In this document: in pieces, positions 23,404 to 35,802 of the stretch | How positions within the stretch are numbered: the stretch's first letter is position 1 | Layout of the letters: the number at the start of each line of letters is the position of its first letter | NCBI RefSeq assembly: GCF_000204055.1 | Contig: NW_006768793.1 | Location: forward strand, 22,195 to 86,194 | Source: Melampsora larici-populina 98AG31 | Taxonomy: Eukaryota; Basidiomycota; Pucciniomycetes; Pucciniales; Melampsoraceae | Reading direction: 5' to 3' | DNA: 64,000 bases | The notes under the pieces: generated by a model | Databases searched by the model: none | Seen by the model: the letters and a program-made list of their open reading frames with translations, nothing else | What the model was told of the DNA's origin: nothing | Made by a program: the position numbers and the translations under genes

Positions 23404-24666
23404 ACTTTCTGGATCCTGAAGAAGCGATCAAGTGGCCGTATTTAAGTCCTAAACACATAGCACAAAAAGGATGGGGGCCATGAAAAATCGCTTACCTCAT
23501 AATCTCTATAGAGTGGGCAGGGTGGCAGGGTGGCTCGAGAGGTAGAAGTCAGATTTGGTATGGCAGTGTGACTAAGCCTATCTGAGGATCATCGCGGAGG
23601 ATATAACATCAGCTTAGGTATCAGGCTATGGTACCCAGTCAGCGCATCATAGATGACATCAATGAGAAAAGATGAGGAGCCCCTTTTCATTTGAACCACG
23701 CGCGGAAGAGGGCCAGATAGCTGAGGGTCAGCACAGGTCCTACCACACCATCTAAGGAAACAAATGGATCTCGATTGAAAGTAATCACCAACACACACTT
23801 TTGATCGTCTAGGCCTGCTGACCCGCATCTATTGTATCTTGGTGACTGTCTTAAAACCGCAAAAAAATCACTTGCTGATGTACGCATAAGATCCCCCCAA
23901 ATATTCTTTGGGGGACATGTAGCCTCGTGAAACTTAAGACCAACACAAAGATGGACATTCTTACGGGCAGAATTCCTATATCGTATCAATATAAGAAGCT
24001 ATCAGTCCTAGAAGACATCCTACGATTGCAAAGGAACAGATAACTTACAGGTCTTTCCTGCACTTGCTCTGTGTTTGTCCTTTGCACGTCGCAATATTTG
24101 AACGGTGATGGCCTGATTCACAAGGAGTGATTTTTTTTGGAAAATTGTCGCGTCATCTGAATATTATGAATCACTAGATCCTCGACCAAGTAGAACAATC
24201 AACGTGCAACTCTCTGCTTATGATTTCTGCCTCATCAAAAGGCCAACACAATCCCCCAATCCTCTGGTGCGTTGGGGGAGCCCTTTTTTTCGAGGAAGAT
24301 TGAAATTTGTACCCTACTTTTCAGCTCATCTCAGCAACGGAGGCAAGCATATCGGAGAGAAGCCCCATCTGAGGAAGCTCTGTACCATGAAAAGCATACA
24401 AGCATTTTTTTAACCTAGCATTGACCTAAGCATCAGCTACAATCCTCAGCGGAAGTTCGAGAAGTAAACAACTGTTACAGATGACGTACCAACACTAAAC
24501 CAATAGTCAATCACTGCTCTGCCCATGTCCTCAATTCAAGTAGAGATCATATATCACAATTCATAATTAGGGATGGAAAGCTTTTCGATAGCCATCTCAT
24601 CGCAGTCTTTCATTTCGAACATTTTAACCCGGCAGCTATGACCCCTAAACAATTCTTATATTCTAG

Positions 24667-25330
24667 TTTTTCGCAAATTGTCTTCATTCCAAGCACTGTG
24701 GTTTCTATCTGGATTCGTTTTCGAAACCAATTGTCAGAATAAGAGGACCTATCCTATGTGGAAGACGGTTTTTCGTAAAGTGGCTTCATTTCAAGCACTG
24801 CGATGTCTATCTGGTTTCTTCTCGAAATCCATCGGTCAGAATAAATGGACATTTCATATGATGTGGAACACTTTGTAAAGAAAAGCGCCATATTTTTTGT
24901 TGCGCGAATGCCTAACAATTCAGCGCTAAATCGAGCGAATGTCGATAGGGTCATATCCTGAATTTGATCACCTGAATTCAAATATGAGTGCTCGAGAAAT
25001 GATTTGACTGAGTTTACACGAACATCTCTGATTTCCTTGTTGAACCGCGCGCGATGCGTCGTACATTCGAGAAGTGAATAACGGCTACCGGAAACACACC
25101 GACAGCAATTCTAGAATTCAATGTCTGCGCTGACCATCTACTTAATCCAAATTGATAATTTATTGTCACCAGACCCAATGAGGAGTGTAAAGCATTTTTG
25201 ATAGTCGTCACACTCATTTCGAACCTTCTACGTACATCTCAAGAATCTTAAAACTAAAAGGCAGACAAATGTCACACTTTTTCTCGCGCGTATGCCTCCC
25301 AATTCGACGATAGATCGGGCGAATGTCCAT
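24667..25330. repeat. Cluster of degenerate direct repeats
   Basis: A unit of about 105 bp containing 'tcaagcactg', 'tctatctggtttc' and 'ggtcagaata' is present at 24667-24775 and 24776-24880. A second phrase with 'cgcgaatgcc', 'aattc' and 'gcgaatgtc' is present near 24902 and near 25287. No gene is supported. Confidence 0.5.
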
Positions 25331-26260
25331 CTAACTTTACACGCAGGTTTCTGAATTTCACTCCATCGCGTTCCAAAGTATAACGCGTCCTACTATGGTC
25401 CATCCAACGATCGATCCGAGTCCGATTCGCGTCCTTGTTTCCTCTTTCGTCCAAAGGATGGTTATGTATCCGCGGATGGGAAACTTATACGATTGCCATC
25501 TCGCGGTACCTGCCTTGGGCACCTTTGATACCTTCTCTCCTTCTTTCGAGTTTCGAGACGCTTGGATTCCCACGAATTGCCGACGTTTCCATGCACGAGA
25601 CACCTTGTCCACGGTACATTTACAAATGTCCGAAGCGATCCTGCTCTCGGTCATTGATGTGGTATTATATCTATCGGATCCCAGCCATCTCAAGGTGTTC
25701 AGCAGTTTACGACGAGAGCTCAAGTGACGCCATCGGATGAAGCTGAGGCTGCTGAGCATCGCCGCGACTCATGGTGCCAGTGGTGATACGGTGAAGTAAA
25801 CTTGGTCGAAGCGGTAGATGCGTTGTAGTCGGTGTCGGCGTTTCGAGTCTGTACTACATGAAGCGATCAAGGATCAGTTTGTTGACCTCAAGAACTTGAA
25901 GCAATTTTTTTCACTCACTATGCAGGGTTGAACTTTGAACTTGGTGGGTTTTCAACGGATCTTGTTGAATCTACATAGAGCGCCCCGATTGTTGAAAGCT
26001 GAGCCGACTTACAGCGCAACTCGCGGGAACGTCCGTGAAAATGACATCATTACTACATATCCCACCAGTTGGATCCTATATGGTCCAAACTTGGCGGGCA
26101 CCAGCGTCAGGAAAAGAGCTCATGTACAGATAGAGATTGTTTAGAAATCCTTTTTGGGGCGTTGTTTGTAAGTTATGATCAACAATCCATGCTCCAAATA
26201 GCCTCTGACGGCTTCTGCTGCTGCAAACGGAGCTAGAGATAGTATGTATTTTATAACGTA
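25331..26260. other. Spacer with no supported gene
   Basis: Overlapping open frames of 100-133 codons exist on both strands at 25358-25759, but they have no domain, no consistent splice extension and atypical composition. I treat them as chance frames. Confidence 0.35.
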
Positions 26261-26349
26261 CAGTCGATTTCAGAAAGCTTGGAAACTTTCGCCCGCCAAA
26301 CTTGAGCAAATTGGCGCGGAATTCTTTCCAAGCTTGGTGAAATTGACTG
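26261..26349. mobile_element. Tiny MITE, 89 bp, TA duplication
   Basis: The two ends (cagtcgatttcagaaagctt and the complement of ccaagcttggtgaaattgac) pair over about 25 bp around a loop of about 35 bp. TA lies on both sides. There is no coding capacity. Confidence 0.72.
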
Positions 26350-26771
26350 TACATTGGTCAATCTTTCATCGAAAGAAATCTTTAAGCTGAGAACGTCACT
26401 ATGAGTTAAAAGGAACATTAAATTGAGACGCTATGCTTGAACAGTGTTCTTTCATGGAGCAACTCATTCAATCATTCATTCATTCTAATTGTCAGCACTC
26501 AAGCTCTGGGGATACCACGATTAATGATGGAAGAGATTGAGTTGTTCTAAACTTGCATGATATATATGCATCTTTTTAATACCAAAATGGTAACTGCATG
26601 ACATCACAAATCCCAAAACATGTTTAGCTGCCATAGGCATCATCGTATTCAGACAGGCATATGCAAACAAAAAAGGCTAAGAAACAAGTAATCGCAGTAC
26701 GAAAAAAAGGCGGAGTCCTTGCATTGTGATCGCAGGTGAGCGTCTAAGAAAGCTACCTTCAGCTATAAAAT

Positions 26772-27565
26772 TTAATTCTTTGCTTGACATGATGTGCTAC
26801 CAGGACTCGGAGTAGTACTATCCACGGCTATCTTCACCTGGTCGTCCCCGTCAGGCCCAGGAACCCAAGCGATACCAATCTGACTCGGGAGAAGATGTCA
26901 GGGTCCAATTTTTCCTAGGTAACGATTGTTGGATACAAGTTATGAACTGTGAACTCACTCCGCCGGTGCACGTCTGCAAGATATAGTTATAGACTGGCGT
27001 GACTTCATCTACAGACCTATCAATTTGAGACAATACAAGGCAAAGAGTCAAGACACGCTTAGATAAAAGCGTTTTAAATGGGGACCAATCAAAGTTGACT
27101 TACTTGAGTATAGTGGTCATAGTGCTGTTGTCCGGATTCTCGAACATAATCTGGAGGAAACCATCACCGTGGATCAGCAAATCAGACTTCAGTGATCCCA
27201 TGGGATGATTTACTCCACTCACCAGACAGCCACATTGGTCATGAAATTTTTCCCCGGCTTCGAACACCAATTGCCCCTGTGGGTTCAGAAATTTGTTCAA
27301 CGCTCTACATATATCGTAGTATCGATGTTCAAGCAAATGAAAAAAAACATCAGCGCAATATCAAAACAAGGACGATGATCGAGGTCACTGCGTAAGCAGA
27401 GCAAGAAAAGACTTGCAATTGACACTCGGCCGCATTCACGGAGGGTGGCATGCCCTCGGCGGGGTCCAGACACCTACTGGTGTAACTGCGGACAGGAGGT
27501 ACTTGTGAATTCGAAGTAGTGGACAAAGCTGCACATAAAGTAATAAACTTAAGAAGAGCTAGCAT
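26772..27565 (-). CDS. Small secreted protein, four exons (candidate effector)
   Basis: Predicted exons on the minus strand are 27565-27426, 27304-27104, 27016-26959 and 26879-26772. They join in phase to about 168 aa. The N-terminus (MLALLKFITLCAALS) is a clear signal peptide. The mature part has several cysteines (SRCL, QCGC, QTCTGG, TSCQ) and a predicted NST glycosylation site. Introns 2 and 3 have good splice signals (GTAAGT, GTGAGT donors). The first donor (GTGTCA) is weak, so the exon 1/2 join is less sure. I do not recognise the family. Small, secreted, Cys-containing and multi-exon proteins are typical of rust secretomes, so a role in host interaction is possible but only inferred. 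Confidence 0.68.
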
Positions 27566-28578
27566 GATTTCAGGAGATGAGAATGAGGTAGGAAGTAAAG
27601 GTATGTTAGAGAGTCGAAAGGTAAATTGGTCAAATGATGCAAGAATGAGGGTGAGGCCGGAGTGAGTCTCAAAGGGTTCCTGCTTTATAGAGAAACACGG
27701 TGAGTGATGTCAAGTTGTCCGAGGGACTGTGAATTTAGATTTATATGTAGATAGATGATATCAAAAAAGCTCTCCCACCTCACAACAAAAGGCAAGCAGG
27801 AAGCTTTCAATTTGTATGAATTGAGCTTGTCAAGCTTACTCAACTAGGACGTGAATCTTCGATCCATTCTTTTCGCATGTCAATAAGTCCCAGGATGGTG
27901 GTAAGGGATAAGGATTCCTCTGCAGAGGAAATCTTAATTTCTCCATTGCCGTGAGCTCACCAGGGGATCTTTTTACCGCGCTTCATGGGCATATGTGCTG
28001 CCACTCGCTTCAAAGTGTACAACCTGAATGATCAAAATTCCGCGGTTGCTCACCGAGCTACATATTTTTTTATTTTCACACTAGATATTAGGCGGCCAGC
28101 CGCCACACTGTAATAGCATCATATTGATGTATGTATCATTGTATCAATCATTGGCCCCATATCATGATACTTCACTCATAGATTGGTGTGTGTTTGTTAG
28201 CAATTCCAATTGTTGTGCCAATCAATAATCCACACTGTCTTTGCTTGTCACTTCTCAAACCACAATTTTTGGTGTATCCTGCAGTTGCTGTTTGTTTATC
28301 TTGGCATGCTCATTGACTACTGCTATATATGGAATTATAGCCCATATGACTCACCTCTAGCACACAATGTAGCAATATCCTTGAGATTGACTTTCCATTA
28401 AACCTTCTATGCAGCTTCCAAACTTTGACCAGCATCTGTAGGAAGATCAACACACAAGCAACAAAGATCAAATTTTGTACATACATTTCCTGAAAGTGTC
28501 AAGACATGTCAGGATTGGATTGAATTTGAGGCTCATGTTGTCAGAAAATCATCTCATATGCAAAGACAGTAGGCTTGA
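27566..28578. other. Upstream spacer of the secreted protein gene
   Basis: No gene seen. A short perfect palindrome (ggcggccagccgcc) lies near 28091. The promoter of the minus-strand secreted gene should lie in the first few hundred bases. Confidence 0.4.
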
Positions 28579-29259
28579 ATGGGGGGTTGCCCTGGCGGCT
28601 CCCTGGACCTCTTGAGCTATCCCGCAGCCCACCCCTGGCAACCCCGGATGCAGGGACTCAACCAAAGAAAAAATGAAAAATGAAGAGCATTAAATTTTGA
28701 GTTTTATAATGGAGCATTCCATTCTGAAATGAATGTAATTATACTATAGCCCAAAGAGGAGGTGTGAAGGGTTTCTATGGACTCATTTACACAGAGACAC
28801 AAGGTGTGCTCAAGATCTTCCTTGGAAACTTTCTTTGAGATTCAGTCACATAGACTAAGTAGGTTTCATCTGCATCAATAAAACGTTGGTGCATGAGACA
28901 TCTTTAATCCTGTGCCTGTTTTTCTTCCTTTCATGTACTTCAGAAATTTTTCATCTTGTGTATTTATAATACTACCAAAAGGAAATGGCTAGATTTGATT
29001 ACGAACTATATTAATTTTTCAACATAGAATGAGAGCTGCAAAATTGAACTGCTCATGCATCAGCTCAACTCTGTGCTACCTTCCACCTCTCCCCCTGACT
29101 TTCTTGTGTGAACCCAGGCTGCAGTGAGTGGGGGGAGAATGGTATGCTCCCAATTTTGCCCCTGAAATACCCCACAGAAATTTTGGTCCCCAATCTCATC
29201 CTGGCTCCCGCGCCTGGAGCCAGGAACTCCACAGATTTGCGGGGCCAGGGCAACCACTG
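28579..29259. mobile_element. Non-autonomous hAT-like element, 681 bp
   Basis: The ends carry the inverted sequence ggttgccctggc / gccagggcaacc within a few bases of exact 8-bp direct flanks AGGCTTGA (28571-28578 and 29260-29267). An 8-bp target duplication is typical of hAT elements. No transposase ORF is inside. Confidence 0.7.
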
Positions 29260-29352
29260 AGGCTTGATCAAATATTGGACAGGCCAAGCATTTCAGTAGC
29301 TTTGATTGTTTACATGGAAAGGAGAGGTGCCATCAGCATTTTGAGAAAGATT

Positions 29353-30106
29353 GTGTACAGCTTGTCTGTTGGACTTCTTCTGATGGTGTATCCAAAATCA
29401 CAACACCTTCAAATATCCACTGTTTTGATGTCAGTTCTTGTGAAGGGAAGAAGATAGATGGTGCAAAATTAAATGTTTTCAGCGGTCAAATTCTGCATGG
29501 CTGTGGGTCAAGAATCTGCAGATGGCTCTAAAGTTTTTCTATCTCCAGAGAAAGTTTTAGGACAGTTTATGGAACACCAAAACTTTGCTGGCCCATCACC
29601 AATGCTCTTGCTTGAGTGCCTTCTTCATCTCTCTAAAAACTCAAGCTTCACTGCTCATTCCTACTTGCATCCCAAAAGTTTCCATCACTGATTGATCATC
29701 ACAATGAACCACTTCTTTTTATTGCACTGGGTATCTTCCATTGCAACACAATTCTTGTGTACAAGTTGTCTGTTGGACTTCTTCTGATAGTATATTCAAA
29801 ATCACAACACCTGCCAATACCCACTATTTTTAGGTCAGTCCCTTAGAAGGGAAGAAAACAACTGGTCCAAATGTGAATGTTCTCAGCTCTTAAATTTTGC
29901 ATGGCTGTGGGCGAACAGTCTGCAGATTTCTCTAAACTTTTCCTGTAAATTTCCAGAGAAATTCTCAGGACAGTTTCTAGAATGCCGGAAACTTTGCTTG
30001 CCCATCCTAATGCTCCTGCTTGAGTGCTTTTTTCATGTCTCTATAAACTCAAGTTCCGCCACTCATTCCTACTTGCATCCCATAAGTTCCCATGACTGAT
30101 TTATCA
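29353..30106. repeat. Diverged tandem duplication, about 350-bp unit
   Basis: The segments 29353-29699 and 29757-30106 align along their whole length, sharing for example 'gtctgttggacttcttctga', 'gcatggctgtggg' and 'ctcattcctacttgcatccc'. They differ by many substitutions and small indels. No intact ORF spans either copy. Confidence 0.75.
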
Positions 30107-30310
30107 TTGGAAAGAAACAATTCATTTTGCTGTATTGAATCTGAAGTCAAATTTGATAGAAGTGAAACCATAAGGCAAAGTATTTGTGTTTTGTCATTCT
30201 TCAAAACAGGATGAATCAACAAAAGACCAACGTGTTTGTTGAAAAATGTAACAAATATCCTCAATCAGATTAGTTCCAAGGCTTCATTTGGAAGCACTTG
30301 AAGGTGTGTA

Positions 30311-31105
30311 GGTATATTTTTTGGAATTTACTAAAAGCAGCCCCCCCATGTGAGGTTTCACTGCCCCCTTTTATGCTGTATTTCAATTCAAAATATTGTC
30401 TATCACACAATAGGGGGCGGTCCAGAGAGCTGATTGGAGCTGGTTGCAAGTTTTTAGTGGATACAGCAGGTGGTCTTGAATACAGCACCTGTATTCTCTG
30501 AACTAGTCCAGGAAATAGAGATTTGAGTGAGACATCAAGAAACCTCCACTGCAATGAGATTGCCAGACTCATTATGAAAATGTCCAGTGTTTTGTTGACA
30601 AGGATTTTGGGAACTAAATGTCATATTTACAAGACCTTCAGTAGTGCAAGATGTACATGAGATCAAAGGATTTTGGATAGGCTAGCTTTCAAACTTCTAG
30701 CACTTATAGCTCCCGAGTTATTTGAATGTAACGGTCAAACCAGCCTTAAAATCAAACATCAGAATCAGGCCTTGGAGGCAGGGGGAAATTTTGTGCCCAT
30801 CAATTTTGCACCCAAGTGAGCAAAGTTGAGAGTCTCGGAGTAGGCTTGTTTGATAGCCCTACTCCATGCACATCTTTTGGAGTGCTCTGGAAGCTAGGGC
30901 ATGGAGGGGTGTGTTGTGTAGAGCCCAAAAACTGAATCTGGGTTTTGTCAGATACCTCTATAGGCGCCTTCCTGGGGCCTGTTCCAGACTGCCCCCTTCC
31001 CATCCCATGTTTGTATTATACAGTAACAGTTTTCTTTTTCCCGGCTAATAGGGGGCAATCCAGCCTCACAAGGGGGGCTGCCTTTAGTAAAATCCTGAAT
31101 AAACC
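30311..31105. mobile_element. Foldback-type inverted repeat element, about 0.8 kb
   Basis: The left arm near 30320-30375 ('ggaatttactaaaagcagcc', poly-C, 'tgtgagg', 'tgccccc') is mirrored at 31040-31100. It lacks a transposase. The outer ends and target duplication are not clear. Confidence 0.55.
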
Positions 31106-33418
31106 ATTGCTTGCTCTTCTTTTCTGGGCCAGGAAGATCACCAAGTGTAATTTATGACTGAAGTGCAGATGGGTTTGAAGGTCTTTAGCCCACTCAATGA
31201 TGTGTTGTCTTTCCTGTAAAAAGGTCATCAACTCTCTGGGCAACAGAGGGATACATGGGACAAAGGACTGCTAGACAATACCAAAATCACACCGCTACAA
31301 TGCCCAGGTTTTCTGCCTGTTGTGCGTGCGGAGCAATTGCTCCGATCCTTACCACTCCACACCAAACTGCACATTTGATTTTTTTTCCTCACTTGGGAGT
31401 GTGTAGTGATCAAACCACTATGCACACCGCTATATAGCGCAGCTCAGGTGTGCTCCGCTCAAAATTGCTATATAGCAAAGTGTGCCGCAATATAGCGGCG
31501 CACATTGTTCCAGAGCAAGGAAACTAAATCTTTTGAAAGTAAAAAATAACAAAATTTGAGATTTTCTTCTTCACAACTAAGCTATCAAGGTGATGCTGAA
31601 GAGCCCGCGCGGTTTCTTCAAAATCTCCACCAGGCATCATCCCTTCCTTCAACCACAATTGAGAACCTACCAGACGCTCCATCGTCTTAGGTGGCATACC
31701 TCCACATGATGGGGTACATACATCGGCCGCGGCGGAAAACGTACGCTCACAGGCACAAAAGTGGCTGAGACAGACAGGTAATCGTGTGCCAGGTGTGCAA
31801 GGTTCGGAAAGTGATGTTCATGTTGCTATGATTGAAAACAAGATGTTACTATTAGCAAGCTGCCCATGACAATATAATAAAAAAGATAATGAACCTTCCA
31901 CCAACCCAGAGGAGTTTGATCCTTTTGGATTGGGTATTTGCCTTGCAAATAGTCCTCGAGCTCAGAGCTAGATGATTTGTCAGCTGGCATGTTCGAACCT
32001 CCAAATAAGTCAATTGCACCGGGCTCCTCATTATAATGTTGATCCTCTTGAGGGGATGGGGATTGCACTGCATTTGTTTCCTCCACGACTTCTTGGAAAG
32101 CCTTCTTGATAGCCAAGTTCAAAGAGAACTTGTAGTCGGGATAATGAATTGAGAAAAACTTGCCACAGAATTGTGGGTTAAGGATGGTGGCAAGGATCAC
32201 TGTTCAGTGCTTCATCACGGTACTTTGAGAGCCATTGGATCATCTCGTTGATTGCGCGTATGAGGCTAGGATATTCAGTAGCATCAGATTGAGAGCTTTC
32301 CAGCTCAGCTATAACACGTTTATATTTGGCCAATACAATACACCCGGTGTGGAAATAAAAATCACTCGAGTCTTTTTAGGGACCTTTATATAGGATTCTT
32401 TTTTATTTTTATTTTTATTTTTGGGGACTCTCTCAGCTCAGCAAACAAAGAAAAAAAACCATTTCAAATTTCGATTTTTGGGTCTTTTTTCATTACTACA
32501 TTCTCAGCTACAACTAGGCTCTAACACAAGGGACTGGGCTAGACATATTAAGAAGAAGAAAAAAAAAAAATATATATAAGGAGACAAGGGTGGGCTGAAC
32601 CCTTATGGACAGCAAACGATCGATTGGGCAGTTTATACTAAAGGAGGCTAGATTGAAACATAAAGAAGGAGGAGTCAGCAAGGCAGAAGTTACAGAAGGG
32701 AGAGGAGAAAAAGAGAAAGTAGAAGGGACTTACCCAAATTGGTCCAAGAGATCGATATCAAGTTCGATTGGAAAGCAAGGCAATGGAGAGAGAAGGGATG
32801 GTGGGGATGATGACGAGTGGACTGGGCAGGGCGTGATTAAGCCACATTCCGTTTTGGAAACCAAGCTAAGAGTAATCTAACAGGCAAATACATCAAGAAT
32901 AAGAAAGGAAGCAATTCAATTAGCAATTAGAACAGGTTAGAAGATAGGCATGATAAAGGTAAATCGAACATACATAGGTTTGATTAGGTTTGGAGGTGTT
33001 GGGGGTATAAGGAGGCTCTGATCGATTGTGAGTGAGGGGGTTGTACCGTATCGTATCGTATCGTACCATCGGAGAGAAGTTGTGTGCGAGATTGAAGTGT
33101 TCCTTTTCTTTTGTTATTGTTAGCAAGATCTTTCTAGATTAGAGCATCCACAGCCGTGGCGCAAATCTGTAACGTACGGAGGGCTGCACAGATCCGTTAG
33201 GGCAGTGTTTGAGGTATATGAAAAAACCCCTCCACAGCCGTGATTCCCTAAAGTACAGTTAGTAGCATTATTTAGTGTGATTTTGCCATATGCTATGAGT
33301 GAGTGAGACGAAATGCAGTTTTCAAAACAAGCAACTGTTCCCAGCACTCTCAATCACTCGCCTCTCAATTTGATACATTTGGTTCCTCCTATATTTAATC
33401 CATCTTTGTCTTTCTTCA

Positions 33419-34731
33419 ATGCCTGTTCAACCTGATCTCAATGAAGAAGAACTCTTGGATATCCTCCTGGATGATTACGAGGATGAGGACGCAGCCATCC
33501 AAAACACAATGATACAACACCGGGCCATTCTTCAACGTAGAAATATCCTTCAAAGTGGAAATACACGTGCTACTCGTCAAGGTCCACGTTTGAGAATCTT
33601 TTGAGATCGAGCTGAAGGTCACGAAAAGCTTCATCAGCACTACTTTTGTGATTCTCCCCAATACCCACTCAGTCGCTTTCGACGTTGTTTTCGAATGAGT
33701 CGCCCGCTCTTCTTTTGCATCTCTGATACTTTGGAAAGATCTAATCGCTACTTTGAGCAGAAGCGGGATGCTACGGGTACTTTGGGCTTCTCTTCAAGGC
33801 ACAAGTGCACAGCAGCAATACGTCAGCTCGCTTATGGAACATCTCCCGATATGTTTGACGAGTATTTACAAATGGGTGAATCTACGGCAATTGAATCTCT
33901 CAAGCACTTCTGTCACTCTATTGTAGAAGTCTTTGGGCCTGAATACCTTCGAAAACCCACCGAAGCTGACCTCAAGAAACTTCTGGCTGTAGCAGAGGAA
34001 CGAGGAATACCTGGTATGTTGGGTAGTTTAGATTGTATGCATTGGGAATGGAAGAATTGTCCAACAGCATGGCATGGTCAGTATTGTGGGAAAGAGAAGG
34101 CTCCGACCTTGGTTCTTGAGGTGGTGGCTTCAAAGGACTTGTGGATTTGGCATGCGTACTTCGGTTTACCGGGAACTCTCAATGATCTCAGCGTACTGGC
34201 TCGATCACCACTCTTCCTAGATTACCTCAATGGACAACAGCCTGAGGTCACATTCAAAGTCAACGGCACTGAATACAGCACCGGTTACTATTTGTCTGAT
34301 GGAATCTACCCGGAGTTCACAACACTCATCCAAACAATATCTTGTCCTGACACTCCAATGAAGAGGGTCAGTTTTCTTCATTTTTCTAACCTTTGCAAGC
34401 AAGTCTTCAAGTTCTCATTAATTTTTTCAATCATCATCCAAAGCTTTTTGCACAAGTTCAAGAAGCTTTTCGGAAAGATATTGGACGGGCTTTTGGTGTC
34501 TTACAGGCAAGATGGCATATTTTGCGTAATGGTGGGCGGCTGTGGTCAGAAGCCGATCTCGAGGCAATCGTCAAATGCTGCATTATACTACATAATATGA
34601 TTATCGAGGACAGTAAAAGAGAAAAGGAAACAGACCCTTATGTAGCTCAAGAACACACCTTTGTAGTTCGTCCGGCTGAAAGCAATACGGCTTGGATACA
34701 AAATCGGGCAGGATATTTAGCCAAATATTGA
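33419..34731 (+). pseudogene. Harbinger (HARBI1-like) nuclease with nonsense codon
   Basis: A DDE-type nuclease that would cut the element ends. Exon 1 is 33419-34366 and exon 2 is 34444-34731, joined in phase (GTCAGT donor) for about 411 aa. The motifs are GSLDCMHWEWKNCP (first Asp), LPGTLNDLSVL (second Asp) and RKDIGRAFGVLQARW. In relatives the last reads D(I/V)ERAFG, and its Glu is the third catalytic residue; here it is Gly (34483-34485). A TGA at 33602-33604 interrupts the frame just before the conserved DRAEGHEKLHQHYF block, most simply a CGA-to-TGA change. Everything else is open. Both lesions should inactivate it. Confidence 0.85.
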
Positions 34732-35351
34732 CACATGCGCAATAAGAAAGCCCATCATCAACTAAAAGCTGACTTAGTGCAAGATGTGAGAGAGGGATCC
34801 AGAGTTGATTCCATAATGAGAAGATGTATGTAGAAAAGACGTGGCTGGTTGAAGAAGACGTGTTTGAGCAGACCAAGAGTGAAAATGAAACTGTAGTTGG
34901 AGGAAATTTGGCACGGTGGTTTTGAAATCATGGGAGAAGCAAGGTACGGAAGGATTTGGGGTGCAAGCCAAAATAGAACATATTTGGCCTATTTTGGCTC
35001 GCACGTAGAGAAATTGTTGGATAAAATAGTTAAGCTTACATTGTCAAAACCACTGAGGTACAAAAACCCGCAAAGAACTCAACTCAAGACAACTGTTATT
35101 CAAGTGTTTCAATGGTAGACGGATTGGGATAATTTATATCAAGAAGAAATGCTCACGTTTTAAAATCAGAAAGGTAGTTTTTATATTGTTGTTGAAAAGT
35201 TAAGAAGTGTTAGAAGGAAACATCCGCATTGGGATTTTATGAATTGATTGGGTGTTAGATTAGTTTCAGATACTTATTATATGAATTTTTGTTCTCTTTC
35301 AATTTTGACTCATAAACCTCTCTCTGTCCTCCTTTGGAATTCTTTTTCCCC

Positions 35352-35802
35352 CATCGAGGAAAAGAATTCTAAAGGTCAGTTATTACCAAAAATGTGTTTT
35401 CTCTTTATTCAATCAATTCAATCCTATACTAACTTTTCCACTATGACATAAATTACATTTCTTTTCTTTCTCTCGTTATGTCTATCTCAGATTTCTCTTT
35501 ATCATTATCCTCACCTGTCTATCAGGTCAGTCGAGTTTAGAACTCGTACTTCTTATCTTTGTCAGCTGTGTCTAATCAACACAACGCTGAGAGTTGTCTT
35601 TGAACCCTTATCAAGGTGTGTTTAGTGTTACTGTGTTTTGTTTCTAATTTCACCATCAAGGAAAAGAATTCTAAAGATTTCTCTTTATCATTATCCTCAC
35701 CTGTCTATCAGGTCAGTCGAGTTTAGAACTCGTACTTCTTATCTTTGTCAGCTGTGTCTAGTCAACACAACGCTGAGAGTTGTCTTTGAACCTTTATCAA
35801 GG
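35352..35802 (+). repeat. Tandem repeat in Harbinger 3' region; one copy lacks an intron-like segment
   Basis: Copy 1 (35352-35613) is split by 35375-35490, a 116-bp segment that starts GTCAGT, holds a branch-like CTAAC and ends CTCAG. Copy 2 (35653-35802) joins the same flanking bases ('attctaaag' to 'atttctc') with no such segment. Apart from that the copies are nearly identical. Confidence 0.8.

Noticed and set aside
23207..23458. 84-codon minus-strand ORF upstream of the 22648-23070 frame
   Set aside because: Its sequence is a translated direct repeat, and joining it to the downstream frame through the visible splice sites breaks the phase.
25358..25759. Overlapping ORFs of 100-133 codons on both strands
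   Set aside because: No domain, no extension through splice sites, and all frames open at once, which points to composition rather than coding.
33040..33066. Possible regulatory array of 'cgtat' repeats
   Set aside because: A short simple-sequence repeat (about five units); no reason to assign function.
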